The notes: generated by a model not told the origin, from the letters alone. A DNA stretch of 64,000 nt from Vreelandella jeotgali Hwa (GCF_000334215.1 NZ_AMQY01000010.1:62001-126000); one strand, 5' to 3'; numbered from the stretch's first letter, positions 42,083 through 52,040 are shown. Numbers and translations are program-made.

Positions 42083-43999
42083 ATGACCCAGACCGCCAAT
42101 CCGGACCGCCGCCGCTTTTTCCGTCAGCTGCTCGACGGCGCCAACCCCAACGCCCCGCAGCGCGCCGCCTGGCATCGCGTGCCCGAAGTGGGCGCCGGCG
42201 ACGGCGATGTGCTCTGGTCCGGCTGGGCCGGCGACGGTGAGGTGTTCGTGGTCGGCGATGAAGCCATGGTGCTGCACTTTGACGGCCACGCCGATGACCA
42301 GGACCGGCTGTGGAAGCCGCTGGACACCCCCGGTAACCTGCCGCTTCACGGCATCTGGGGGCCTTCCCGGGATCATTTGTTTGCCGTGGGCTGGATGGGC
42401 TGCCTGCTGCACTTTGACGGCACCCGCTGGCAAAAGCTGCGTGGCGGCGTCATCGACGACGAGGACCAGCGCTTTACCGCCTGCGAGGAAAACACCCCGC
42501 TGTTTGCCATCGACGGCAACGCCGACGGCCACGCCTGGGCGGTAGGCGATGAAGGCATGATCCTGCACTACGACGGCCAGGCCTGGCAGCGGGAAGACAG
42601 CCCCACCCGCATCAACCTGCGCGCCGTGGGCTGCACGCCCGGCGGCCGCGTTTTTGCCGCCGGCGGCGAAGGCACTGTAATACGGCGCGACCTCGACGGC
42701 AGCTGGGAGGCGCTGGACTGCCCGCTGGGCGCCGGTTTTCAGGCCATGCTGGTGGTCGATGACGATACCCTGCTGCTCGGCGGTGGGCGCTATTTCGTCG
42801 ATCAGGGCGGGTTTCGCGGCGAGCTGGTGAGCTACGCCAACGGCCGCTTTGAGGCCATCGACGTCGACACTCCCATGCCGCGGCTGCGCTCGCTGCGGCC
42901 GTACAAGGACGGTGTGCTGATCGTCGGCGACCGCGGCTATCTATTCTATTTGCGCGACTTTCTCGCCCAGGCGAGCCCCGGCGGAGCCCGCGCCGAGAAG
43001 CAACAGCCGCGCCTTTACCAGCTGGAAAGCAACTGCCATCATGACCTGATGGATATCGTGCCGCTCACTACCGGCGAGGCGCTGGTAGTCGGCGATTTCG
43101 GCACCATCATGACCGCCGCGCCGGACTTTATCGATGCCCTGGCGCCGGTGGCGGGCGGCGAAGCCGAGACGCCCTGCTGGGAGGCGATGGACTCGCCCAC
43201 CGACCGCCAGCTGTGGAATCTCTGGGAAACCCCGCAGGGCGTGTGCTACGCCTGCGGCGAGGCCGGCACGGTGATGCGCCTGGCCGCCGACGGCGACCGC
43301 TGGGAGCGGCTCCCCGCGCCCACCGAGCTCAACCTGCACTGCGTGCTGGATGCCGGGGAAGGCGGGCTCTACGCCGCCGGTCAGTTCGGGCAGATTTTCC
43401 GCTTCGACGGCCACGAATGGCAGCTGCACTTTGACCTGCACCTGGATGTCACCATTCTTTCGATGTGGGGCACCCGCCCGGATTCGATTTTCGCCGTGGG
43501 CGACGAGGGGCTGATTCTCCACTTCGACGGTCTGGGCTGGAAGCGGCTGCCCAGTGGCACCTCGTCGGCGCTTTATCACCTCTGGGGCATGGACGACGAG
43601 CACCTGCTCGCCGTGGGCGACTTTGGCCTGGTGCTGCGCTATAACGGCCGCGAGTGGACCGATTTTGCCGCCGGCACTGAAAACTTCCTTTACGGCGTCT
43701 GGGGCGATGCGCTGGACAATATCTACACCGTGGGGCTTTCCGGGACCCTGGCGCACTTCAGCGGGCAGCGCTGGCAGCTGATGCCCATCCGCGTGCGCGA
43801 TGATCTGCTGTCGATCTCCGGCTCTGCGGCCGCCGGCGTCTACGCCGTGGGCACCCACGGCTGCGCGGTACGGCGGGACGGCGATGAGTGGCGCAGCGAT
43901 CCCACCGGTACCGACCTGGGCCTGCGTTCGGTACTCGCCACCCGGGGCGGGGTGGTCTACGCCGTGGGCGATCAGGGCACGATTCTCCGCCGGCCCTGA
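42083..43999 (+). CDS. Beta-propeller repeat protein in molybdoenzyme operon
   Basis: A 638-residue protein with a dozen or so repeats of the form (W/L)...(I/L)WG...(I/L)FAVGD.G.(I/L)LH(F/Y)DG..W, that is blades of a propeller or double propeller. N-terminal RRRFFRQLL looks Tat-like but lacks the hydrophobic stretch, so export is doubtful. AGGAT before ATG 42083; the frame extends far upstream only as shadow of the ATPase gene. Function unknown: perhaps an assembly scaffold for the molybdoenzyme. 68 bases after the Mrp gene, same strand. Confidence 0.7.
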   Translation: MTQTANPDRRRFFRQLLDGANPNAPQRAAWHRVPEVGAGDGDVLWSGWAGDGEVFVVGDEAMVLHFDGHADDQDRLWKPLDTPGNLPLHGIWGPSRDHLFAVGWMGCLLHFDGTRWQKLRGGVIDDEDQRFTACEENTPLFAIDGNADGHAWAVGDEGMILHYDGQAWQREDSPTRINLRAVGCTPGGRVFAAGGEGTVIRRDLDGSWEALDCPLGAGFQAMLVVDDDTLLLGGGRYFVDQGGFRGELVSYANGRFEAIDVDTPMPRLRSLRPYKDGVLIVGDRGYLFYLRDFLAQASPGGARAEKQQPRLYQLESNCHHDLMDIVPLTTGEALVVGDFGTIMTAAPDFIDALAPVAGGEAETPCWEAMDSPTDRQLWNLWETPQGVCYACGEAGTVMRLAADGDRWERLPAPTELNLHCVLDAGEGGLYAAGQFGQIFRFDGHEWQLHFDLHLDVTILSMWGTRPDSIFAVGDEGLILHFDGLGWKRLPSGTSSALYHLWGMDDEHLLAVGDFGLVLRYNGREWTDFAAGTENFLYGVWGDALDNIYTVGLSGTLAHFSGQRWQLMPIRVRDDLLSISGSAAAGVYAVGTHGCAVRRDGDEWRSDPTGTDLGLRSVLATRGGVVYAVGDQGTILRRP

Positions 44000-44143
44000 T
44001 TTTGCTGGCCCCGATTCCACGCTGGCCCTGAGCCTGCGCCGGCCCGGCGACCCGGGCCGCTTTTACGGGGGCCGGGCGTAGCTTTATATTTTAGTGTGCT
44101 GATATAATACAGCGACACCCACGCCTGCCCCGGAGCTCCCACC

Positions 44144-45658
44144 ATGCCTTCGTTCAGGAAAATGAGCCTGTTTATCGTCTCGGCGGCGATTATCGGCCTG
44201 CTGCTGGTCTTTGTCGGCGTTCAGGGAGAAGCCGCTGCCCGGCTGTTCTCCCGGGTGCAGGAGGTCATGGCGAGCTCCACCGGCTGGATGCTGATTTTCA
44301 TCATGAACGCGGTGCTGCTGTTCGCGCTCTACCTGTTGTTCACGCCGCTGGCGCGTATTCGCCTGGGCGGGCCCAATGCCCGCCCCGAGTTCAGCCGGCT
44401 GGACTGGTTCGGCATGCTGTTTGCCGCCGGTATGGGTATCGGGCTGCTGTTCTACAGCGTTTCCGAGCCGCTGCAGCACTACGCCAGCTATGCGGACTAC
44501 AACGGCGAGGGCGCGCGCGCCGCCCAGGTGTCCATGGAGATGACGTTTTTGCACTGGGGGCTGCATCCTTGGGGCATTTACGCGCTGGTGGGGCTGACGC
44601 TGGCCTTTTTCCATTACAACGCCGGCCATAAGCTCAGCTTCGAGGCGCCGCTGCGCGAACTGCTGCCCGCCGCCTGGGCGCGGCGGGTCGGCTGGGTGGC
44701 CAACCTTGCGGCGGTGATCGGCACCCTGTTCGGTATCACCACGTCGTTGGGGCTGGGCGCCAGCCAGGCGAGCGCTGGCATTGCCGAGCTGACCCGGCTG
44801 CAAAGCGACGACTGGCTGAATCTGGCGGTTATCGGCGTGGTGTGCAGCATGGCGCTGATCAGCGTACTCAGCGGCCTGGGCAACGGGGTGCGCCTGCTCA
44901 GCAAGCTGAATCTGATGGTCGCGGCGGGCCTGATGCTGTTTGTGCTCTTTGCCGGCGAGCCGCTGCTGGTGTTCAAGGCGCTGGGTGAGCACCTGGGCAC
45001 CTACATCAACGACCTGCCCAAACTCTCGACCTGGAACGAGACCTACACCGGCACCCACTGGCAGTCGCAGTGGACGATTTTTTACTGGAGCTGGTGGATT
45101 TCCTGGTCGCCGTTTGTGGGCATGTTCATCGCCCAGGTGTCCCGAGGCCGAACCATCCGCGAGTATCTGCTGGGCGTGCTCTTTGTGCCCACGCTGTTCA
45201 ACTTTCTGTGGATGACGGTGTTCGGCAGCAACGCGTTGTTTCTGGAGCTGTTCGAGAATGCGGGGTTTGCCGAGATGGTAAGCGCTGCGCCGGATGAAAG
45301 CATCTATCGGCTGCTGGACTATCTGCCGCTCAGTTCCCTGACCACCGGCGTCGCGGTGCTGGTGGTGCTGGTGTTCTTCGTCACCTCGGCGGACTCGGGC
45401 GCGCTGGTGGTCTCGACGCTGACGTCAAACGGCAATGCCCCCAGCTGGCGGCAGCGGTTTTTCTGGGTCGCGGCCGTGGGGTTGGTGACGGCGTTCCTGC
45501 TGCGTGCCGGCGGGCTCGATGCGTTGCAGTCGGCGGCGATTGCCAGCGGGTTGCCGTTCGGGCTCCTGCTGCTGACGTTTATTCCCGCCTTATCCATCGC
45601 CCTGCGCCGGCCCCATGCGCTTGCGGAGACGTCGCCGGAGTCTTCTTCCGGCAGCTAA
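44144..45658 (+). CDS. BCCT-family betaine/choline/carnitine (or DMSP) transporter
   Basis: A 504-residue protein with twelve predicted membrane segments and the BCCT hallmark WSWWISWSPFVGMFIAQVSRGRTIREY at about 308-332, plus GMGIGLLFYSVSEPLQHY in TM3-4. Such carriers import trimethylammonium or dimethylsulfonium solutes with Na+ or H+. Next to the putative DMS/TMAO enzymes, uptake of betaine, carnitine or DMSP are options; the substrate is not determinable. GGAG precedes the ATG. Confidence 0.9.
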   Translation: MPSFRKMSLFIVSAAIIGLLLVFVGVQGEAAARLFSRVQEVMASSTGWMLIFIMNAVLLFALYLLFTPLARIRLGGPNARPEFSRLDWFGMLFAAGMGIGLLFYSVSEPLQHYASYADYNGEGARAAQVSMEMTFLHWGLHPWGIYALVGLTLAFFHYNAGHKLSFEAPLRELLPAAWARRVGWVANLAAVIGTLFGITTSLGLGASQASAGIAELTRLQSDDWLNLAVIGVVCSMALISVLSGLGNGVRLLSKLNLMVAAGLMLFVLFAGEPLLVFKALGEHLGTYINDLPKLSTWNETYTGTHWQSQWTIFYWSWWISWSPFVGMFIAQVSRGRTIREYLLGVLFVPTLFNFLWMTVFGSNALFLELFENAGFAEMVSAAPDESIYRLLDYLPLSSLTTGVAVLVVLVFFVTSADSGALVVSTLTSNGNAPSWRQRFFWVAAVGLVTAFLLRAGGLDALQSAAIASGLPFGLLLLTFIPALSIALRRPHALAETSPESSSGS

Positions 45659-45744
45659 CCCGTGCCCACAGTTTGCCCCCGGCCGTTAACCCGCGCCACA
45701 GCCCGAGAGCCCCGGGGTCGCGATAGACCCCGCTATAAAGCTCG

Positions 45745-46275
45745 CTACAGCGACGCCGCCGAGCGCGCCGCCTGGTCGTAAAGGCCGGAAATGGCGCGCA
45801 GGCTGGCGGCAATGTGGTGCAGCTCCTGACGTTCCACACCCAGGGTGGACAGCGAATCGACCAGGCAGGCTTCGCGGATTTCCGCATACTGCTGGCACGC
45901 CGCCTGCCCCTCATCGGTGGTGTGAAAGAACGTCTCCTTCCCGCGCTTGTTGCCCGTAACCAGCCCCAGCTTGCCGAGTTTTTTCAGCGCGTAGCTGACG
46001 GTGTGCGTGTCTTCCACGTTGAGCACCAGGCAAATATCCGCCTGGCGCTTGGCGCGCCGCCGGTGGTTGATGCTGTGCAGCACCAGCACATCCAGCGACC
46101 CCAGCTCGGGCAGCCCGGTGGCGGCCATGCAGCGCGACATCCAGCGCTGAAAGGCGTGGCTGGCGATGATCAGACCGAACTCGAATTCGGAGAGCTCCTC
46201 GCTGCTCCGGGAAAGGTGCTCGGACGATACAATGGGCCCGCGCAGCGGCGTGGCGGCGGGGGTGTTGTGGCTCAT
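45745..46275 (-). CDS. Winged-helix (MarR-like) transcriptional regulator
   Basis: A 176-residue protein with a wHTH at about 60-125 (LGSLDVLVLHSINHRRRAKRQADICLVLN... VSYALKKLGKLGLV...). This form often accompanies TRAP transporter operons. It overlaps the DctM gene by one base and is the last gene of the leftward TRAP operon, so it probably senses the transported acid and controls the operon and perhaps the divergent pxp genes. Confidence 0.78.
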   Translation of the reverse strand: MSHNTPAATPLRGPIVSSEHLSRSSEELSEFEFGLIIASHAFQRWMSRCMAATGLPELGSLDVLVLHSINHRRRAKRQADICLVLNVEDTHTVSYALKKLGKLGLVTGNKRGKETFFHTTDEGQAACQQYAEIREACLVDSLSTLGVERQELHHIAASLRAISGLYDQAARSAASL

Positions 46276-47573
46276 TAACGGTTCCCCATGGCGGTGGGCA
46301 GATAGGTGACGATGTCCGGGAACAGCGCGATGAGAACGACGCCCAGCATCATCAGAAAGAAGAAAGGCAGCGCGGCGCGGGCAATGCTCAGAATGTTGCG
46401 CCCGGTAATGCCCTGAAGCACAAAGAGGTTAAAGCCGATGGGCGGCGTGATCTGCGACATTTCCACCACGATGACCAGATAAATACCGAACCAGATCAGG
46501 TCGATGCCCGCCGTCTCGACCATGGGCAGCAGGATCGAGGTGGTCAGCACCACCACCGAAATGCCGTCAAGAAAGCAGCCCAGCAGGATGAACAGCAGCG
46601 TCAGCGCGGCCAGCAGCAGCGCCGGCGATAGCCCCAGGGTGCCGATCCATGCCGCCAGGTCGCTGGGCAGGCCGGTAAAGCCCATGGCAGCGGTCAGAAA
46701 GGACGCCCCGGCGAGGATAAACGCAATCATGCAGGAGGTACGCACGGCCCCCATCAGGGCGTCGTGGAAGACGTGGCGATTCATGCTGCCCTGCACCCGC
46801 GCCAGCACCAGCGACAGGACCACGCCCACGGCCGCGGCTTCGGTGGGCGAAGCCAGGCCGGCGTAGATCGAGCCGATAACCCCGGCGATCAGCGCAAGCA
46901 TGGGCACCAGCCGCCGCGATCGGCGCAGGCGCTCGCGCCAGGCCACCGAAGGCTCGGCGGCGGGAATCCTACCGGGGTGGCGCCAGGCCCAGAGCATCAA
47001 ATAGGCGGCAAAGAGGCTGACCAGCAGCAGACCCGGCAGGATGCCGGCGATAAACAGCCGAGCGATGGACTGGTCGGTAGCCACGCCGTAAACGATCAGG
47101 ATGATCGAGGGCGGAATCAGCAGCCCCAGGGTAGCCGAACCCGCCAGGGTGCCGATGACCAGCTGCTCGTCATAGCCGCGCCGGGTGAGCTCGGGAATCG
47201 TCATCTTGCCCATGGTGGCGCAGGTCGCCGCCGACGAGCCCGAGACGGCGGCAAAGAGCCCGCAGCCGATCACGTTGGTATGCAGCAGGCGGCCGGGAAT
47301 GCGCTGCATCCAGGGCGAGAGGCCGGTAAACATATCGTTGGCCAGCCGCGAGCGGAACAGGATTTCGCCCATCCAGATAAACATCGGCAGCGCGGTCAGC
47401 TCCCAGCTGTAGCTGGCGCCCCAGAGATCGGAAGCCATGACGTCCCCGGTGGGCACCGGGGTGAACTGGCTCAGCGCCACCCAGCCCAGGCCCAGCAGGG
47501 AAAAAGCGACCCAGACGCCGCTTCCCAGCAGGATCAGCAGCGTGACGAACAGGGTCAGGGTGAGTATCAGCAT
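46275..47573 (-). CDS. dctM: TRAP transporter large permease (DctM)
   Basis: A 432-residue membrane protein with about twelve segments and family segments GCGLFAAVSGSSAATCATMGKMTIPEL and GLLIPPSIILIVYGVATDQSIARLFIAGILPGL. It forms the transport channel with DctQ and takes the substrate delivered by the periplasmic DctP using the sodium gradient. It follows dctQ by 10 bases. Confidence 0.9.
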   Translation of the reverse strand: MLILTLTLFVTLLILLGSGVWVAFSLLGLGWVALSQFTPVPTGDVMASDLWGASYSWELTALPMFIWMGEILFRSRLANDMFTGLSPWMQRIPGRLLHTNVIGCGLFAAVSGSSAATCATMGKMTIPELTRRGYDEQLVIGTLAGSATLGLLIPPSIILIVYGVATDQSIARLFIAGILPGLLLVSLFAAYLMLWAWRHPGRIPAAEPSVAWRERLRRSRRLVPMLALIAGVIGSIYAGLASPTEAAAVGVVLSLVLARVQGSMNRHVFHDALMGAVRTSCMIAFILAGASFLTAAMGFTGLPSDLAAWIGTLGLSPALLLAALTLLFILLGCFLDGISVVVLTTSILLPMVETAGIDLIWFGIYLVIVVEMSQITPPIGFNLFVLQGITGRNILSIARAALPFFFLMMLGVVLIALFPDIVTYLPTAMGNR

Positions 47574-47583
47574 CTTGGCCTCG

Positions 47584-48135
47584 TCAGTTCGGGTCGGTAT
47601 CGCCGGGGGTGAAGCTATCCGGCCGGCGAACGGCCACGACCAGGGTTTGCCACCAGGCTTCTCCCAGCGCCAGGCAGAATAGAATCAGGCCGCCCAGCAT
47701 GGCCGACTGCGGCAGCCACAGCGGGATGCTCAACAGCCCGTAGGAGGTTTCGCCGTAGGCGATGCTGTCCGTCAGCAGCCGATAAACGTAGTACGTCAGG
47801 TACAGGCAGAGCGCCAGCGCGATGCTCAGGCAGACGGTTTCAGCCCATACCCGGTACCGCGATGGCAGCTGGCCGATCAGAAGCGTCACACGGATATGGG
47901 CGTGATGGATGAAGGTATACGCCAGGCCGAAAAAGGTGGCGCCGACCAGCAGAAAGCCGCAGATTTCGGCCAGACCGGGAATGGTCAGGCCGATACGTTC
48001 GGCACCCAGGGCCGTCAGCAGAATATCGCTGATACGGCCGAGGATCTGCAGGCTGATCAGGGTGCAGATCAGCACCAGGCAGGTGGCCGAGAGGTAGCCA
48101 CCCAGGTGGTAGAGCGAACGGAGTCGATACTTCAT
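47584..48135 (-). CDS. dctQ: TRAP transporter small permease (DctQ)
   Basis: A 183-residue protein with four membrane segments, typical length for DctQ (VLICTLISLQILGR, PGLAEICGFLLVGATFFGLAYTFIHHAHIRVTLL). It couples the large permease and binding protein. Between DctP and DctM genes. Confidence 0.88.
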   Translation of the reverse strand: MKYRLRSLYHLGGYLSATCLVLICTLISLQILGRISDILLTALGAERIGLTIPGLAEICGFLLVGATFFGLAYTFIHHAHIRVTLLIGQLPSRYRVWAETVCLSIALALCLYLTYYVYRLLTDSIAYGETSYGLLSIPLWLPQSAMLGGLILFCLALGEAWWQTLVVAVRRPDSFTPGDTDPN

Positions 48136-48167
48136 GCTCGTGGATTCCGGGGTGGCTGGAAGGTGGC

Positions 48168-48182
48168 GTCGCCGCAGGCGAC
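48168..48182. promoter_or_regulatory. Hairpin between dctP and dctQ
   Basis: GTCGCC-GCA-GGCGAC in the 92-base gap. Such hairpins often protect the upstream binding-protein message and lower permease expression. Confidence 0.4.
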
Positions 48183-48227
48183 GGGCCGTGCGGCGGCCGG
48201 ATGACCGCCGCTATGTCTGGCCGGTTG

Positions 48228-49292
48228 TCAGTCCTGCTGATTGTCGCGGTAGGCATCCAGGATTTTCTGCCCCTGGTCGCCGGCGCGCTCGACCCATTCC
48301 TCGGTCATGGTGTCGCCGATTTCCTGCAGCTTGTCCGCCAGCTCGGGGGTGGGCGTGGTGACGTTGATGCCGTTGTCTTTCAGCGCTTTCAGCGCTTCCC
48401 GGGTTTCGTCACGGCTCATGTCCCAGCCGCGCTGCTCGGCCTGGTCGGCGGCGTCAAGAACGGCCTGCCGGGTGTCCTCATCCAGCCGTGAAAACGCCTT
48501 GTCGCTGACGATGATCATGTTTTTCGGCAGCCACAGCTGGGCGTGGTTGAACTCGCTGAGGTAGTCCCAGGCCTTGGTGTCCACGCCGGTGGCCGGCGAG
48601 GTGATCATGGCGCCCACGCGCCCGGTGCTGAAGGCGGTGGGAATATCCGGCACCTCGACCTGGGTGGGGACCGCGCCGGCCAGCTGCGCCAGCCGTTCGC
48701 TGGCATTGTTGTAGGCCCGCATGCTGAGGTTTTCCAGGTCATCGGGGCCGGTCAGCTCTTCCTGGGTGTAGATGCCCTGGGGCGGCCAGGGCACGGCGAA
48801 CAGCAAGCGCAGGTCCTGCTTGGCCAGCTCCTGCGAGATCGTGTCCCGGGAGGCTTCCCAGAGCGCGCGGGCATCGTCGTAGCCCGACGCCAGGTAGGGC
48901 ACCGAGTCCACTTCAAAAATCGGGTTTTCGTTCGCCAGCCGCGACATGATCACCTCGCCGATGGGCACGATGCCGCGACGCACGGAGTTCTTGATTTCCG
49001 CATGGCTGATCAGCGAGCCGTTGGAATGCACGTTGATGTCCAGCTCGCCATCGGTGGCATCGCGCACCTCGTCGGTGAATTCGCGGATATTCTCGGTGTG
49101 AAAGGTACGGTCGCCGTAGGGCGTGGGCATGTCCCACTCCGTCGCCGCCTGGGCGCTCAGGCTCAGGGTTGCCAGGCTAACGCCCAGCGCGATGGTCGAG
49201 GTCATCCGCGAACGTCCGCGAGACAGGCGCCTGCCCGATAGACGCCGGAGCAGCAGGCTATGGGGCAGCAAGTTGTTCAGGGGCATGATCAT
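48228..49292 (-). CDS. dctP: TRAP transporter substrate-binding protein (DctP)
   Basis: A 354-residue periplasmic binding protein. A long basic N-terminus (LLRRLSGRRLSRGRSR) precedes the signal MTSTIALGVSLATLSLSAQAA. DctP features include EIKNSVRRGIVPIGEV and MSMRAYNN-like LENLSMRAYNNASERL. AAGGAG just before ATG 49292 favours the long form. Substrate likely an acid; 5-oxoproline is suggested by the divergent pxpABC genes. Confidence 0.85.
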   Translation of the reverse strand: MIMPLNNLLPHSLLLRRLSGRRLSRGRSRMTSTIALGVSLATLSLSAQAATEWDMPTPYGDRTFHTENIREFTDEVRDATDGELDINVHSNGSLISHAEIKNSVRRGIVPIGEVIMSRLANENPIFEVDSVPYLASGYDDARALWEASRDTISQELAKQDLRLLFAVPWPPQGIYTQEELTGPDDLENLSMRAYNNASERLAQLAGAVPTQVEVPDIPTAFSTGRVGAMITSPATGVDTKAWDYLSEFNHAQLWLPKNMIIVSDKAFSRLDEDTRQAVLDAADQAEQRGWDMSRDETREALKALKDNGINVTTPTPELADKLQEIGDTMTEEWVERAGDQGQKILDAYRDNQQD

Positions 49293-49507
49293 GGGTTCTC
49301 CTTGAAGGGCACGGGGTTGGGCGTGCGTTCTTGTTGTATGACATTGGCTCCACGGGAAGACTAGGCAGCCATGCTGGTTAACGTCAACGATCTCAGGACT
49401 GAATTTTTATTCTGTAGTGATAAAGTGTTGGTAATTTATTGGCAAAATGCTTTCAATAAAATGTCTTCCAAAAACCGTCTGTAAAAAAGCACCTTCAGGA
49501 GGCCCGG

Positions 49508-50284
49508 ATGCCCACAGAAGAACGGCCGCCCACGAAAGACCTGCGCCTCAACGCCGACATGGGGGAAAGTTTCGGCCCCTGGACGATGGGCTGCGACGCC
49601 GACTTGATGCCGTATGTTGATCTGGCCAACGTCGCCTGCGGCTTTCACGCCTCGGACCCCGACACCATGCGCCACACGGTGCGCCTGGCGCGCGAGCACG
49701 GTGTGGTTGTCGGGGCGCATCCGGCGTACCCCGACCTGGTTGGATTCGGCCGGCGGGCCATGGCCTGCACGCCAACCGAAATTGAAAACATGGTGCTGTA
49801 TCAGTTGGGCGCGCTGGAGGCGCTGTGCCGCGCCGAGGGCATGTCGCCGGGCTACGTTAAGCCCCACGGCGCGCTGTATAACGCCATGAGCCACGATGAC
49901 GCGATACTCGCTGCGGTTATGCGGGCGCTGTCGCGCCATGGTGCGGCGTTGTCGCTGGTGGTCATGGCAACGCGGGATACCTCGGGCGTGCGCTCGCTGG
50001 CTCGGGAGTACGGCGTCGCCGTGTGGCTCGAGGCGTTCGCCGACCGCGGCTACGATGGCAACGGGCGGCTGCTGCCGCGCCGCTGGGCGAATGCGGTGCA
50101 TCACGACGCCGCGACGATTCTGGATCAGGCGCGGCGTATTGCCCGCAACGAGCCCCTGACCGCCAGCGACGGCAGCGAGCTGGTGCTGGACGCGGATACG
50201 CTCTGTGTCCACGGCGACAATCCCGAGTCGATTGCGGCCATCCGCGATATTCGCCATCAGCTGTTTCCCCGGGAGGCGTCATGA
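49508..50284 (+). CDS. pxpA: 5-oxoprolinase subunit PxpA
   Basis: A 258-residue LamB/YcsF-family protein: [52 protein letters not shown]. With PxpB and PxpC it hydrolyses 5-oxoproline (pyroglutamate) to glutamate using ATP. AGGAGG lies 5 bases before the ATG. Divergent from dctP over an AT-rich 215-base region. Confidence 0.92.
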   Translation: MPTEERPPTKDLRLNADMGESFGPWTMGCDADLMPYVDLANVACGFHASDPDTMRHTVRLAREHGVVVGAHPAYPDLVGFGRRAMACTPTEIENMVLYQLGALEALCRAEGMSPGYVKPHGALYNAMSHDDAILAAVMRALSRHGAALSLVVMATRDTSGVRSLAREYGVAVWLEAFADRGYDGNGRLLPRRWANAVHHDAATILDQARRIARNEPLTASDGSELVLDADTLCVHGDNPESIAAIRDIRHQLFPREAS

Positions 50285-50997
50285 GGCCGACAGCACTGCC
50301 GCGTCTGGAATCCGCCGGGCAGGACGGCTGGCTGATACGGCTGTTTGACGCCATCGACGAAGCCAACATGGCCTGGCTGCTGGCGCTGATGCGCGACTGC
50401 GAAACGGCGCTGGGCGATAGCCTGGTCGACATGGTGCCGTCCTATACCACCCTGCTGGTGGTTTTTGATCCCGAACGGATAGCGCCGGCGGACGTACGCC
50501 ATCAGCTGTGGCAGGTGCTGGCAGCGCTCAGGCCCGACCATCAACAGGCAGACGCGCCGGTGCGCGAGCTGCCGACCTGGTACGACCCCGGCGTTGGCCC
50601 GGAGCTCGATGCGCTGGCCGAGCAGGCCGGCATGACCCGGGACGAGGTGGTGGAATGCCATGCCGGCACGACCTACCAGGTGTATGCGCTGGGGTTTGCG
50701 CCCGGCTTTGCGTTCATGGGCAGCGTGGATGAGCGCCTGGTGATGCCCCGCTTGAGCACCCCGCGCAAGCGCGTGCCGGCCGGCAGCGTCGGCGTGGCCG
50801 GGCAGCAGACGGCGGCGTATCCCGTGGCATCGCCAGGGGGCTGGAACCTGATCGGCCGCACCGCCGCTGTGCTGTTTGATCGTCGGCGCGAGGGTTTCAG
50901 TCTCTTGCAGGTGGGCGACCGGGTGCGCTTTGTGCCGGTCACGCAAACCCGATTCGAGCGTTCGGGCGGCGATATAACGCCCGTCAGGGAGGCGTGA
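50281..50997 (+). CDS. pxpB: 5-oxoprolinase subunit PxpB
   Basis: A 238-residue allophanate-hydrolase subunit 1 type protein with [17 protein letters not shown] and [29 protein letters not shown] 50281 overlaps the pxpA stop by 4 bases; the frame upstream is shadow. Confidence 0.92.
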   Translation: MRPTALPRLESAGQDGWLIRLFDAIDEANMAWLLALMRDCETALGDSLVDMVPSYTTLLVVFDPERIAPADVRHQLWQVLAALRPDHQQADAPVRELPTWYDPGVGPELDALAEQAGMTRDEVVECHAGTTYQVYALGFAPGFAFMGSVDERLVMPRLSTPRKRVPAGSVGVAGQQTAAYPVASPGGWNLIGRTAAVLFDRRREGFSLLQVGDRVRFVPVTQTRFERSGGDITPVREA

Positions 50998-51935
50998 TGA
51001 GCGATAACAAGCCCGGGCTGCGAGTGCTGCGCGCCGGCCCGCTGGCAATGCTGCAGGATGCCGGGCGCTTTGGCGTGCGTCGGCTCGGCGTGACCCAGGG
51101 CGGCCCGGCGGATCTGCATGCCTGGGCCTGGGCCAACCGCCTGGCGGGCAACGGCTGGGGCGCGGCCGCGCTGGAAGTTGCGCTGGGCGGGCTGACGCTT
51201 GAAGTGCTGTGCGACAGTCGCATTGCGGTCTGCGGCGCCGACCTTGACGCCACCCTGGATGACGCCCCGCTCCCGCTGTGGCGCGATCTGAGTGTAAAGC
51301 GCGGCCAGCTGCTGCGTTTTCAGCAGCCGGCCAGCGGCTTGCGCGCCTATCTGGCGGTTGCCGGCGGCTTTCAGGCCGAGCCGGTTCTGGGCAGCGTTGC
51401 CTGCGTGGTGCGCGAAGGCCTGGGCGGCCACGACGGTACCGGCCGCCCGCTGGCGGAAGGCGACGAGCTTTGCGTCCGCGCCGCCGCGCCTCGTCGCGCG
51501 ACGGGGCACGAGGCGCCCGCCGGCACCCGGCCCGACTATTGCACCGCGCCGACGTTGAGCCTGATCCCCGGTGCCCAGGTGGCCGAATTTGACGGCGCCA
51601 GCCTTTACGCGGCCTTCAATCGTCCCTGGCAGGTTGATGAGCGTGCCGACCGCATGGGCGTGCGCTTGCGCGGCCCGGTATTGCGCTGCAACCTCACCCG
51701 GATGATCTCCGAAGGCCTGGGGCTCGGAGCGCTACAGGTGCCCACCGACGGCCAGCCGATTGCCTTGTTGAACGACCGCCAGACCATCGGCGGCTACCCG
51801 CGTCTCGGCGCTCTGACACCGCTGGCCTGTGCCCGCCTGGCGCAGTGTTCGCCGGGCACTCGCCTGCGCCTCAAGGCCGTATCGGCCGAGGCCGCTCTGG
51901 GCGACTATCGGCGTTTTCGTCGCGCGCTGCGTTGA
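50997..51935 (+). CDS. pxpC: 5-oxoprolinase subunit PxpC
   Basis: A 312-residue allophanate-hydrolase subunit 2 type (biotin-dependent carboxyltransferase-like) protein: AGPLAMLQDAGRFGVRRLGVTQGGPAD, YLAVAGGF, SEGLGLGALQVPTDGQPIAL. Start by TGATG overlap with pxpB. Completes the ATP-dependent oxoprolinase. Confidence 0.92.
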   Translation: MSDNKPGLRVLRAGPLAMLQDAGRFGVRRLGVTQGGPADLHAWAWANRLAGNGWGAAALEVALGGLTLEVLCDSRIAVCGADLDATLDDAPLPLWRDLSVKRGQLLRFQQPASGLRAYLAVAGGFQAEPVLGSVACVVREGLGGHDGTGRPLAEGDELCVRAAAPRRATGHEAPAGTRPDYCTAPTLSLIPGAQVAEFDGASLYAAFNRPWQVDERADRMGVRLRGPVLRCNLTRMISEGLGLGALQVPTDGQPIALLNDRQTIGGYPRLGALTPLACARLAQCSPGTRLRLKAVSAEAALGDYRRFRRALR

Positions 51936-52012
51936 CCGCCTGGCCGTTCGGTCTGTTCGGCAGAGCTTTTATCCAGCAACAGGAATATAACGCAGGCGCC
52001 TATGTAAATATA

Positions 52013-52040
52013 TTGCAAATAACAAAGATTCGCATTATTG
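52013..52040. promoter_or_regulatory. Possible Fur box upstream of TonB receptor
   Basis: TTGCAAATAACAAAGATTCG... to CATTATTG is AT-rich and partly matches the GATAATGATAATCATTATC pattern. Its place about 45 bases before the receptor ATG fits iron repression. Confidence 0.35.

Noticed and set aside
42083..42200. Tat signal on the beta-propeller protein (RRRFFRQLL)
   Set aside because: No hydrophobic stretch or cleavage site follows the arginines, so export is not supported.
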